Source: Prunus persica (taxonomy: Eukaryota > Streptophyta > Magnoliopsida > Rosales > Rosaceae). Taken from it: 64,000 bases of DNA. The notes beneath the pieces were generated by a model that was not told where the DNA came from, did no database searches, and saw nothing but the letters and a program-made list of their open reading frames with translations. Position 1 is the stretch's first letter, and each line of letters begins with the position of its first letter. The stretch is taken from positions 23,912,812 through 23,976,811 of the forward strand of contig NC_034012.1 of assembly GCF_000346465.2 (NCBI RefSeq), read 5' to 3'. The position numbers were made by a program, and so were the translations under genes. Shown piece after piece: positions 13,561 to 23,840 of the stretch.

Positions 13561-13699
13561 ATAAGAGAGGAAATTGGGGCCTAACAGGGGCAGGATAGTT
13601 GAGTCAAAGTAAGAGCTAGAGTGGTGCTTCATCATCAGCTGCAGGCCCTTCATCTAGTAGTGGAGTGTAGTCTACTTTTCGGGGTAGGGGTGATAGACA

Positions 13700-14280
13700 C
13701 CAAAGGGGTCTGCCTGGGCGTTCTACTACTCAGGCTTGTGTATTCTCTATGACTTAGTAGGAGGTGCAGGCCACACCCGATGTCATTACCGGTATGATTC
13801 CTGTGTTTGGTTACTTTGCAAGTGTTCTAATAGATCCCAGGGCTACACACTCATTTATTGCACGTAGTTTCGTACCGTATGCAAGTATCAGACCTGCACC
13901 CATGGCTAGAAGTATTAGTATTTCTTTACCTACAAGGGATGTCCTTTTTACTGACATGGTCTTTAAGGGTAGTTTTGTTCAAGTGGTGATGCAGTGTTGG
14001 AAGCCGATTTGATTCCCTTGGATTTGGTCGACTTCGATATCATCTTGAGAATGGATTGGTTGGAGAAGCATCATGCATCCCCAGATTGTTTCCAAAAGGA
14101 AGTTGTACTTCGAAGTCCGGGACAACCTGAAGTCACTTTCCGTGGAGAGCGTAAAGTTTTCCCATCATGCCTAATCTCAGCCATAATGACTAGGCGATTG
14201 CTCAAGAAGGGATGTGTGGGATACTTAGCCCATATCATCGATACTTGTGAAGTCACTCTGAATGATGGGGTTATTATATA
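13700..14280 (+). pseudogene. Retroviral-type aspartic protease pseudogene of element A
   Basis: Frames at 13764-14012 and 13994-14284 together show an RVP_2 protease: GMIPVFGYFASVLIDPRATH, then DLIPLDLVDFDIILRMDWLE and QPEVTFRGER. The catalytic D-S-G-A-T-H is changed to D-P-R-A-T-H and the frame shifts near 14000. Protein homology stops where LTR-like sequence begins (about 14266), so pol was lost by deletion. Confidence 0.75.
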
Positions 14281-14739
14281 TTGATTTCAAGGATAACATA
14301 CTTTGTTTTTGTCCACTCACAATTATTCTGTTTTGCACCCCCAAGTAGTAGATCGTCTTGAAATTGAATGGCCGTATCAAGTCATGAATCTGAGCCCGAG
14401 CTTATGTAGGATAAACTTTTGTTCGTTTCTCTTGTGTTGAACTTTATTTCCGTTTGTAATATGAAACTCTTTAGACTGCTCTAATGTCACGCATGTTAGG
14501 GTTGGATGTAAGGCCGAAGGCCTAATATGTTTATTGCATGATATTATCTTATGTATACTGCTGGTTGTTGTTATTAAATGTATTTCAACAGGCTGAAAAT
14601 TTTTGGGAATGTCCATTTTTTAGTTGAGACCGTATCGAAATTTCGGCAGAAAGTCTCGTCTCTTTTTAGTAAGTGGGCCCGACATTGAAATCCCACAGGT
14701 TTGTCCCGGATTTCTAGGAATTTGGGGCAATTCCTATCA
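14266..14739 (+). repeat. 3' LTR remnant of element A
   Basis: About 470 bases that match 11850-12334 in order: TTCAAGGATAACAT, CGTATCAAGTC, GGGTTGGATGTAAGGCC, GGCAGAAAGTCTCGTCTCT. It ends TCCTATCA at 14739 and is followed by ATTTA, the partner of ATTCA at 7236. The upstream part of the LTR is missing. Confidence 0.7.
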
Positions 14740-14744
14740 ATTTA

Positions 14745-15249
14745 ATAGTATTGTGAAGATGGGAAGAAACACCAAACCTCTCATTATAACAAACATTTTC
14801 TTTGAAAATTCACATAAAAATTCTACTGATAACAAAATGATCATGTTATACCATATATAGCATTTAAAGGGGCATATTGGTCATTCCATACTATTAATAT
14901 GGCACCATAGTTGCCATTAGTTCTTACATAGATATGTTGTGAGTAACTTGTCTTGTTTCTACAAAGCATAATATATCAAAATTATACATTACATGTAACC
15001 TTTTGACATAATTCAAAAACATAGGCCTATTACAACTTCTACAATATCAAACTAGAAATTTCATCATTCATTAACTAAAAAGGGAATGTAGCCTAAACCC
15101 TAAAATGGCAAAACTGTTGACAGTTACTTAAGGTGTGAGGCAATGTAGCCTAGCACCAAGATGTTTCTTCATCTCTTAGCCTTTGAATACTTCTTTTATG
15201 TCACCAGATCTATATATAACTATGTATCTATCTCTCTCATCATATGCAA
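14745..15249. other. AT-rich spacer, nothing recognised
   Basis: Low-GC unique-looking sequence between element A and Copia element D. No ORF with a recognisable domain and no clear repeat ends. Confidence 0.5.
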
Positions 15250-15254
15250 GGTTT

Positions 15255-15505
15255 TGAAGAGAATTTAATATTCTATTTTCATTCATTGTTAAAATTATTT
15301 ATAGAGTCTTATACATATCCAAGAGGGAGAAAGTTAAACTTTGAGCTGTTATAACTCCAGTTGTACAAATTAGTTATTAATTAACTTTACTAATTCTAAC
15401 TAATTGCTAATAGCTCACGTGTTTGACTAAGAGCTACTAACAATCTCTTACCTAGATAACCGATCATGATTAGATCGTGTGAGTTGTGTGGCTTCTCCAC
15501 TTTTA
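15255..15505 (-). repeat. 3' LTR of Copia D (uninterrupted copy)
   Basis: Starts TGAAGAGAATTTAATATTC on plus and ends ...TTCTCCACTTTTA next to the polypurine tract. It is the intact sibling of the LTR at 22968-25039, and it shows the empty sites for the MULE and Helitron insertions found there. Confidence 0.75.
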
Positions 15506-15509
15506 GCCC

Positions 15510-16200
15510 CCCCTCAAGTTGAAGTTGACTCACCAAACTGAGAGCTTGGAAGTAAGAAACTAAAAATGAGTTGTGGATAAGGCTTTAGTAAAAATGTCAG
15601 CAAGTTAATATGAAGAAGGAAACAAACTGAAGGTTCAGCTAGCTAAATTGAACAAGCTCCCTGATAAAATGATAATCAACCTCTATGTGCTTTGTACGAG
15701 CTTGAAACATTTGGTTAGAGGCTAAGGCCATAGTTGTCTACTCGTCACACCATAATACTGGGGAAACACCAAGAAAGAAGCCAATATCTTTAAACAATTT
15801 TGAAATGTAAAGAAGTTCTACAACAGCCATTGCAGAGCCACGATACTTTTCCTCAGTGCTATTGCGAGAAACTATAGGCTGCTTTTTGGCAGACCAACAA
15901 ATCAAATTGGAACCAAAGAAAACAATATCCGCTGGTTGAACGTCGATCAATGGGACAACCAGCCAAGTTAGCATATGTGTAAGCATGAAGAGTCGTGTGG
16001 CCAAGTTGAAACCAAAGACCATGATTGAGAGTACCTTTGAGGTACCTAAGGTTGCGTTTAACAGCTCCTAAATGAGATTCTCTTAACTGATGCATGTGAT
16101 GACACACAGAATTAACTGCAAAAGCCAAATCAAGCTTGGTCCAAGTAAGGTATTGCAAAGCACCAACTGTGAAACGATAGAAAGAAGGATATGATAAGAG
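15510..16200 (-). pseudogene. Copia D RNase H pseudogene
   Basis: Minus-strand reading gives the copia RNase H end of pol: LTWTKLDLAFAVNSVCHHMH, LRYLKGTLNHG, DRRSTSGYCFLW, then in a shifted frame LICWSAKKQPIVSRNSTEE and, after a stop, ARTKHIEVDYHFIRE. At least one frameshift (about 15,900) and several stops are present. It is cut at its upstream side by the CACTA element at 16248. Confidence 0.8.
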
Positions 16201-17036
16201 AACTATTATTATCCAACTTTCACCATGCCAAATTTCTCTTTACGCAACACTACATAGGCATCTGCGAAATGAAATACCGATGCTGTTAGTATATTAGGCA
16301 TCGGTTTTATAAATAATAAGATTAAAAGTATATAAAGGCATCATCACAAATTTTTGGTTTTTCCTACCAATGCCATTGATAGAAATATACTGATGCGTAA
16401 AATGGTTGTGCGAAAAATAAATTTAAGTGCCACATTTAGCTTCGACGCCAAAAGCCTAGTTGACTGCTACAATGATTTTTCACTAAAAAATTTCGGTCCC
16501 TTGTGAATATCTCAAATTCCCCCTCTCATAAAAAATTTCCCTCTCTTCTCTCTCGTGATACCTAGTCATAGATAGTCACTCTGAGCCCTCATCCTTCTCA
16601 CCTTCAAACTCCTTCTCTTCTCTCTCACGATACCCCCAGTCACAGTCACTCTTTCATCCCTCTCACCTTCAGCATTTGTCTTCTTCATCGATGTCTTCTC
16701 TGTTCTCCATCCATCTCTGCCGTCATCTTCTTTGTCCTCAATCTGTATCACCATCTCCAAAATTAGAACCAACAAAACCACACACTTAGTTCAACCAACA
16801 CACTCAGACGGAATCCATGTATAAGCTGCTTAGAATCACCGAAAGTAGGTGATTTCATCAATTAATCAAACGCCCAAATTTGGGTAATTTGTTATAAATA
16901 TCATTTTTAAGTTTAGGGTTTGATTATTCTTCATCTGAGATCTATTATTTTTTTATAGATGTTGTTGCGTGTTGCAATTTGAAGCTTATTTTTCAATTTA
17001 TTAAGGGTTGTGGTTTCTTGACATTGTTTACTGAAA

Positions 17037-17183
17037 ATGGCTGCCTTCTTTCAGAGACTGGGTAAGGCAACCACAATAACCTTCAACAACTTATCCGGAG
17101 GTCAGTTGAAGTCCAAATTTTGCATTCCCTTTGGAGCTCACGCAGCTGCCTTTGGTGGAGTCTCTTATCTCTGCCTGTACTGA
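17037..17183 (+). CDS. Small 48-residue ORF in the CACTA element, possible captured gene fragment
   Basis: ATG at 17037 opens a 48-codon frame (MAAFFQRLGKATTITFNNLS then an FGAHAAAFGGVSYL stretch) ending TGA at 17181. The N-terminus is basic and hydroxylated with few acids, like a mitochondrial presequence. It is followed by an Ala/Gly-rich hydrophobic tail. The 500 bases upstream are CT-rich, like a plant 5' leader. It does not resemble CACTA proteins that I know. CACTA elements often carry host gene pieces, so capture is the favoured but unproven reading. It could also be a chance ORF. Confidence 0.35.
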   Translation: MAAFFQRLGKATTITFNNLSGGQLKSKFCIPFGAHAAAFGGVSYLCLY

Positions 17184-17523
17184 ATCTTGATAACTACAGG
17201 TAAGACAAAACATCTTCCTATCTTGATTGTATTTGTTTCTCAGTATTTGAGTTCTGAGTTTCGTACGCTTCCATTTATGCTTTTACTATTTCTATTTGGA
17301 AACCATTTTGTTTAAAACTATTTGAATACTCTAGTTTGGTCTTTGAGTGTTGGTAAAAAAAAAATTTGGTTATTTGTTGGCAACTATGGGAAATATTGTG
17401 ATGCAATTTCATTTAGTTTTATAATATGCATATGCTTAATTTAGTTTAAGGCTAGGATATAAGTAAGGATAGGGTATGCTTGATTGTTATTTTTTTTTAC
17501 ATGTCTTTTATATGTGTATTAGG

Positions 17524-19586
17524 GTAAGGATTGCAAATTGGCTTTTGGCTCAAAGGACAATATTTTGCAACTGGCATAATGTGCCTCAATAGTTGCTTCA
17601 TAATGTTTCTTTAGGAGAGGGAAATATAAAAGTCTCTGTTAATTATGCCATAAATGGAGCTTCTCCACTACCGATACCAGTGAAAGGAGCATTGAATATT
17701 GTTGAGGATGCTGTTGGGTCTCATGTAGCTTGGCCAGAGGATCTTATAGTTTTTATAGATGATATAGTGGTAAACCACCTTACTTTTGAACTTGTTTTAT
17801 TTCATATTATCCCTAATATATATGTGATAATTGTAGAAAAAGAAAAACTACAAAGGAAAAATTAGTGAAGTCATTGTTTCAGTCTATCCCGGAAACAGTA
17901 CCAAAGTCTTGCAAGATTTTATACGGCTTTGCACAGAAACTGATGTCCCAAGGTTAGACTCTCGCTTCATATATTGATGAGGACATATTTGGGGTAGAAA
18001 AGATGATATACGTCCTAAAAGAAGATGTGATCAGCTTCGTTCAAATGAACGAAATAGGACAAGCTAACCGCTTACATTAGGTAATAGTCACTTTGTGTTT
18101 TATAATTTTATGTTTATATTTGGATATTAATCATGTGTTTCAGTTTACTGACTCTATGATAATGGTTAACAACTATTTATATAAGTTGGTAAAAGACAAA
18201 GAATGGGAACGAATGATTGCATTTATGGACCCAAGTCATACCACAAATGATCCGATGTCACCGGATGAGGCAGGGAGGGTTCAATACATTGTGAAAGCTT
18301 TGAAACAAGCTAGTATTGACAGCATCTTTTTGATCCCATACAATCCTGGTTAAGTAAAGTGGTTTGTTTTTTAGAGTATATATTTATGACTATTACTAAT
18401 ATATTTCCAATTAATATGTAGGGGTCATTGGATCCTTACAATCATTGACGAAGAGAGAGACAATGTGTATATCATGGATCCTCTTGGGGTTCGTCACCCT
18501 CATGATGTGTGGAAACGTATTGTAAACGCGTAAGTCGTTCTTTTTTAGTTATTTCCTTAATATGATTATGGAACTAAGGTCTTTTCTTATTGTGTTTGCT
18601 ATTTTATATGTATTAATCCAGCCTCTTGGAGTGTATTTTGTAACTATAGTCCATCTAGTAGTTGCATTCCCCTTTCAATTTTTGTTTATGGTGAGTCAAA
18701 AGGAGTTTGTCTGCATTTAGCTTATCATTGCAACTTTAGATAAGGATAAATTAAGTGTAGCCAAATTGCCAATTGGACTTGAATTTTGACCATCCTTGAC
18801 AAGTTCAAATTTATTTTCGACTGTCCCACTCTGGACATGTGAATCCATAAATGGATGGCTTAGTCCTTTTGTTGTAGCATGTTTGAGTCTTTGTTATGGA
18901 TTGGATGATTGGGTTCAGCTGAAAGACCAAATTTTTTTTTATTCCTTTGTTTGATGTTGCTTCTTTTCGGCTCTGGCAATGTTTCTAGCATTGAGGTGAC
19001 TTTTTCTTGTGTTTGGATGAATGTTAAATATAAAACCTTATTGTAGTATTTTTCATATACCGTTATTGTATTGGTCAATCTACTGTAGAATGTGCATGAT
19101 TTCTTTCTTATAGTTTCTGTTTCCTGGGCGTAGTTGCTGTCTGAAGATAAGTTTACTTAGATGTTTTTTCTAGCAAATTTTAAGAGGGGTAGCTTCAGTG
19201 GTTTTCTTCTTGGTTCTAGTTTCTTGCTTTTAATTAAGTAGTATTTGCTCTTGTTGTTTAGTCGAGGACAGCTTGTCCTCTTGATTATCAATGCAATTGT
19301 TTCTATTCAAGAAAAAATAAAAATAAAAAGTTGCTGTCTGAAATCTTCTAACAATTGAAGTTGAATTCCCTGTATTTTTTTTTATGGTATTTTTGTTTTT
19401 CTTTAGCTTCTTGTTAAAGATTGTGCATAGCTTCTTGTAAATGATTTTATAGTTTTTCTTAATCTTATATGCGCTTTCATTTAATTTCAGTATGCGAGAA
19501 GTGGGAAAAAGAAGGGATTTTACACCCAAATGGAATTGGACGAGGTTCGAGATGAATGGGCATGTCATGTGCTAGAGTGGATTTGA
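17524..19586 (+). pseudogene. CACTA-associated Ulp1-like cysteine protease gene, fragmentary
   Basis: Several exon-like pieces match the second ORF of plant CACTA elements. 17524-17790 has a domain with PLPIPVKGALNIVEDAVGSH. 17838-17960 gives SIPETVPKSCKILYGFAQKL. 17960-18080 has an SYIDEDIFGVEKMIYVLKED segment. 18140-18350 precedes the catalytic region. 18421-18530 has GHWILTIIDEERDNVYIMDP, with the C48 peptidase His and Asp context. 19491-19586 is the C-terminal exon, ending MELDEVRDEWACHVLEWI and stop. GT/AG junctions separate some pieces. An in-frame stop (near 17550) and missing parts, including the Cys-box exon, suggest a pseudogene. In relatives this protease is thought to process SUMO-like targets; its role in transposition is not settled. 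Confidence 0.65.
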
Positions 19587-20349
19587 GTTTCAACATTCTC
19601 CTTCTTGTTTTGGTAGTATTTTGCTTATATATGTATGGATGATGGATGGATTTTGGTTTACAGGCAGAACTCATAAGTTTACATATATAGGAATGTGTGT
19701 TTTGATGTTGCCATGGCAATATATATGAAATGGATGAGATGACTATATTTTGAGACAAAAACTAAGTAAAATATGATGTGAAACATGGAAATTGCTTACA
19801 CTTTATTAGTAACAACGATGTCTATTGTGTATAACAACATCAGTTTTGCCATAACAACTGGAGTTAAAAATTAAAAACAACATTAGCTCTCTATGGGAAC
19901 CGGAGCCTATAATCAAAAGGGTCAATAATATTTGTAGAAAGTCAAACTATTTGTAGGCTTTTCACTTCAGCATAAGCACAAAAAACGAATGCGCAAACCA
20001 TAATTTGCAACAGTAGTGGCATCTTTTCTAAAGTGGTAAGTCAAAACATGCTTAAGTATAATCAAAACCCTTGATGCTATAATGAGTATTTAGCATCAGT
20101 GTTGATATATTCCCTGATGCTATTAAAGGTTTAGGCATCGGAGGTTAACCCTCTTTTTGCACATGGTAACAACTTACGCATCGGCCATTAAGTAAATAGC
20201 AAAGTCGTAAATAATCTTTAGCAACGGATAATATCCGATGCGTATGACTATATCATACGCATCGGTTCCCAATACTTCGGTTCTTGGGTACCTTTAGCAA
20301 AGGATATTATCCGAAGCTAAAAGTCAATTTTCGCATATTGTTGTAAGAG

Positions 20350-20765
20350 CCAAGAGGTATTGCATAGGTCTTGGCATCCAAGAGGTATCCATATCAGTAT
20401 GCTTAAGCAGATCATAAGCATATTTCATTTGAGAAAGAAAGAGACTAGAGGCAGATCAAGTAACTTGAAGACCAAGAAAATAATGTAGAGGACCCAATTC
20501 TTTCACAGGAAATTGAGCACTTAACTGTGTGATAACTTGTTGGCAAGTAGTAGGAGAAGAACCAATGACCAAGATGTCATCAACATAAACGAGAACAAAA
20601 ACTGGAGAAGAACCATGCTTGATAAATAGAGAAGTATCAGCCTGAGAATAATAAAAACCCAAAGCAAGCAGAGCTTGAAAAATCTCATCATTCCAGGGCC
20701 TTGGGCTTGTTTCAAGCCATATAGAGACCTATTTAGTTTGCACACATAGTTAGGCCAAACTAAGG
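20350..20765 (-). pseudogene. Copia D reverse transcriptase fragment
   Basis: The minus strand reads VCKLNRSLYGLKQAQ, then after a shift SQADTSLFIKHGSSPVFVLV with the YVDDILVIG catalytic box, KELGPLHYFLGLQVT, stop, then LFLSQMKYAYDLLKHTDMD. The YVDD box is intact but frames are broken at 20,69x and 20,460. The downstream side is cut by the CACTA end at 20349. The upstream pol (integrase and front of RT) is absent, replaced by an LTR. Confidence 0.8.
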
Positions 20766-20819
20766 AGAAGGAAGCTGGGATTGGAATCCAAATGCAAGTG
20801 GCTGGGCGTGAAGGGTTGA

Positions 20820-21849
20820 TGTGGGAAGACTTACCTTTTTGTTAGTTTGATTTTTATATATGAATTGTCTCCTTTTTGGTGAAGGACTTGGAGTCCAAGT
20901 CGGCTAGGTATTTTTAGTTAGGTTATTTTATTAGTTTTGTCCCTTGGACTATCTAAGGGATAGTTCCTTATTGTTGTTGGGGGGAGGGGGAGGAGAGATA
21001 TCAACGTGAAGAATATCAAGGAGACAGAGAAGACGACAAGAGGAGAAAGGAAGCTCTCACTTAGGTTATTCTAAACTCATGCTATTTTTCATTGTGATTT
21101 CAATTATGATTATGAGGAACTAATTTTCTTAGCTAGGGCTACGATATAGCCTTATCATAAATATTCAATTTCTTAGTTAATATTAATTTCAAGTTTTTCC
21201 CTTTTTTATTGAGTATATTTTGTTGTGCTTAATGTTTAAGTTGAATTAGTGTGATGCAAGTTAGAGTAGATGTCATACTTAACTTGAGTTCTGCTTCTTA
21301 CAATTGATACCATGAATGACTAATTGTAGATGCCATGCAGTTAGGGTTTGTGTGATCGCTACATAATTTCCATAGAGCTTATTGGGTCTTTATGTGTTGA
21401 ATTCATCTAGATGCCATAAAGAATTGCATGTAAATATACTTTTGATGTAACCAGATGCCATGGCCATTGAATAATTTAGGGAAATTGATCATCAATAAGG
21501 GGAATTGCTTGGAATTTATATGCTAAGGGATTGGGTAAGATTGGTTAAGGTGAAATCGGATGCTCTAGTGTCTTTCTCTCTTGGTTTTCCTAAATTCCTT
21601 GTGTCGTGCAACTCTGCCTTTAGTTTTAATTGCTTTCTTTAATTTTAGTTTTTCTTAATTACAAATTCAAATCAATTTCATCCATTAAAGTTTCTCAATA
21701 TAAAATCAAATTCAGTTTAATTGGTAGGAATATTAAGAATTAAATCAATCCTTGTGGGACGATATATGTGCTTACTTAGCTATACTATCTTTTCATTCGT
21801 ATACTTGCGAGCATTAAAATTTGATTTGCTATACCTAAATTTCGCAACA
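20820..21849 (+). repeat. Gypsy (Athila/Tat-type) LTR, 5' end unresolved
   Basis: The 3' end reads CTTGTGGGACGATAT ... TATACTTGCGAGCA ... AAATTTCGCAACA, ending CA at 21849. This is the same tail as the reversed solo LTR at 26723-28263 (...ACTTGCGAGTAT...AATTCACAACA). A block with GCTAGGGCTACGATATAGCC is also shared. The primer site and internal region are missing, so this is a solo or truncated LTR. It interrupts repeat R2, which resumes at 21850. Confidence 0.6.
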
Positions 21850-22522
21850 ATTATCTACTTGTATGCAGTTGTAAACATTCTTCTTTCAATTATCATCCTT
21901 TACTTTGGCCAAAAATTCGACGAATCATATTTTTAGAATATTCTCTCCTTTTACAAGAGTAGAGATTCCTTGTTATACATCCACATGTCTTTGTGCACAT
22001 GCTGAGTATTCTCTTGAGCAACATCTTCAAGTCACATCCTTTTGATATGACTGTATGGTGCTCTTAAAGACAAACAACTCATACACAAGACAACTATGGT
22101 GTCTCAAGTTTGAGGACTAATTCGCATTATCATACCTTAGAATTTTTTATTTGATACTTGTGAGTAAGACTTCCATACAAGAGCACCTACACACCTGTCT
22201 TAGTGTCTCAACATAAATGACTTGAGACTAGTCATTCTCCTAATTGAGCAGACATAATGTGTACCAGTCTTTACAGTTCACCATTATCCAATCGGTGATC
22301 CTATGGCTAGGAACACTTTAGGATACAATATTCTTATCATGGAAATGTCTCGTGAATCTAACTTCTTTAGACTGCTTTCTATTTATATCTTTATCCATGG
22401 ACTTGTTACTTTGTATACGTTGTGTTTCTTAAAGTAACATTCACACCCCTTTGATTATATTAATTATATTATATCTTTAGAGTATTCCATTTTTATATTG
22501 GCTTCTAGGGAACATATCTAAG
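21850..22522 (-). mobile_element. R2: inverted copy of repeat R1
   Basis: The reverse complement starts TTAGATATGTTCCCTAGAAG and follows R1 (8655-9330) collinearly, through CAAGTCATTTATGTTGAGAC and GAATATTCTAAAAATATGATT to GGCCAAAGTAAAGGATG. It is inserted into the gag of Copia D, just after the codons for MIWLMSTL. The left part is lost behind a Gypsy LTR. Confidence 0.7.
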
Positions 22523-22950
22523 AGTAGACATAAGCCAAATCATGAGGCTTTGATCACAATAATACCAGAGATCAAATGCCGGATTTACAATAAAAGCACC
22601 ATCAGAATCAAGAATTGTCTGAGCAAGTGGTGGTTCAAATCCAGTAACAAGACCTAGCATTCTAAATTTTCGAAGAACAAGAAGAAAAAAAATTCTTCCA
22701 AAGAAGATAGTTCCCAACCTTGAGCTTGATTGGAACCATTCCAAAAATGTTCTTAATGGTGACCTTCGAAATCGAGGGAGAAAAAGAAGAATCAACAGTA
22801 GAAACAGGACAAGCAGGCAAAGAAGAAGACACCGCTCCAGATAAAGTAAAAGAAGGCGTGTTTGCAAAGAAATTGAAAGAAAGCGAGTGTTTGTAAGACA
22901 ATAAAAAGGGAGAAAGGGCGAGAAAATTAACAGAGAGAAGACGCAAGACA
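22523..22950 (-). pseudogene. Copia D gag N-terminal fragment
   Basis: The minus strand reads VTIKNIFGMVPIKLKVGNYL-LWKNFF, then after a +1/-1 shift near 22,680 LRKFRMLGLVTGFEPPLAQ and FIVNPAFDLWYYCDQSLMIW. This is the N-terminal part of a copia gag (UBN2/retrotran_gag type). It is truncated by R2 at 22522. Other long readings over the same bases are hydrophobic shadows. Confidence 0.7.
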
Positions 22951-22954
22951 AAGG

Positions 22955-22967
22955 GCTCTCGATACCA
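22955..22967 (-). other. Primer-binding site of Copia D
   Basis: The complement reads TGGTATCGAGAGC, one base longer than the canonical TGGTATCAGAGC, placed directly against the LTR end at 22968. Confidence 0.7.
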
Positions 22968-23178
22968 TGAAGAGAATTGAATATTCTATTTTTATTCAGG
23001 CTAAATTGTAGCAATGGTCCCTGGACTAAGACCAAACTTTACTTTTCGTCCTTATATTATTAAATTGTAACGGTGGTATTTCAATTAGATCTCATGTTGC
23101 ATCATTGGTCTTTCTGTCAACTGAGTTAAATTTTCTATCAAAATTAAGGGCAGATTGGGAAATTCGTAATATATATAG

Positions 23179-23499
23179 GGTAAATTACTCAAATGGTCCT
23201 CAAACTTATACCTGATTTACATTTTGGTCCATCAACTAAATTATTCATTCAAATGGTCCATCAACTCTATATTATTCACTCCAGTGGTCCTATCGTCTAA
23301 TTTTCTATTAGATTTAACCTAATTTTACTGTAAATAATCACCAATTGCCTTCATATTTAATGGAAATATTGACAGAATGTAACGATATGACCAATTAAGC
23401 GAATAATATAGAGTTGATGGACCATTTGAACGAAAAATTTAATTGAAGGACCAAAATATAAATCGAGTATAAATTTGAGGACCATTTGAGTAATTTACC
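23179..23499. mobile_element. MITE with long inverted repeats inside the MULE
   Basis: The left arm starts GGTAAATTACTCAAATGGTC and runs on through TTACATTTTGGTCCATCAAC. The right arm mirrors it, ending ACCATTTGAGTAATTTACC. Arms of about 100 bases each leave a short centre, so the element can fold back on itself. The flanks are AT dinucleotides (TATATATAG / ACATATATA), compatible with an imperfect 9-base target duplication. No coding. Confidence 0.75.
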
Positions 23500-23510
23500 A
23501 CATATATATA

Positions 23511-23840
23511 TATACAGAGAGCTTCCATTGAGTGATCCCTCAAATAAGTTATTTGAGGGACACCCCTTGTAGGGCCCACTTTGGATTGTAATTCACTAAT
23601 CCAAACCATCTATTTTGTAGATACTCATTCAAAGATTATCTCTACAAAAAAATCACTTGAATCTGATATCATTTGACCATTCAATTGAATTATTGAAATT
23701 TTAATACTTTCTTGAAGCACCGTGTTCATTGATTTTGTAGGACACAATTGGATGTTGAAATGGTTTTCAATTTGTCTAATTTTTTATAAGGATAATCTAT
23801 GAATGAAGACCTAATCCCTCAATAGAAAGGGACTATATAT
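23511..23840. mobile_element. Second MITE-like element inside the MULE
   Basis: The left end has CTTCCATTGAGTGATCCCTC. The reversed right end has CCCTTTCTATTGAGGGATTA. Both are bordered by TATATA runs. The ends are related inverted repeats of about 25 bases with differences. Internal AT-rich sequence has no ORF. Family not recognised. Confidence 0.5.

Larger units (their letters stand above)
7236..14744 (+). mobile_element. Decayed Ty3/Gypsy retrotransposon A (Tekay/Del-like), internally deleted
   Basis: The 5' LTR starts TGCAACATCCCGA at 7241 and ends ...CCTGTCA at 12334. The element ends with an LTR remnant at 14739 (...TATCA). Flanking 5-mers ATTCA (7236-7240) and ATTTA (14740-14744) look like a target-site duplication with one mutation. 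Between them lie a tRNA-iMet-type primer site, a broken gag and a broken protease. Reverse transcriptase, RNase H, integrase and most of the 3' LTR are missing. The protease runs straight into LTR sequence near 14266, so a deletion probably removed everything between. Nested repeat R1 and a tandem duplication sit inside the 5' LTR. Confidence 0.75.
16248..20349 (+). mobile_element. Non-autonomous CACTA (En/Spm-like) DNA transposon
   Basis: The left end begins CACTACATAGGCATCTGCG. The right end, reversed, reads CTCTTACAACAATATGCG, a decayed version of the same terminus. Both subterminal regions carry repeated short words typical of CACTA elements, such as GCATCGG and CCGATGC (for example 16279, 16306, 20140, 20171, 20235 and 20257), often in both orientations. 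The flanking 3-mers CAA/CCA are a weak target duplication. It sits between the reverse transcriptase and RNase H parts of Copia D, whose reading resumes on each side. It carries Ulp1-like exons but no recognisable TNPD transposase, so it would need one in trans. Confidence 0.75.

Noticed and set aside
22505..23035. 176-residue hydrophobic minus-strand ORF
   Set aside because: Its N-terminal part is an out-of-frame reading across the LTR, primer site and gag; only the last third matches gag.
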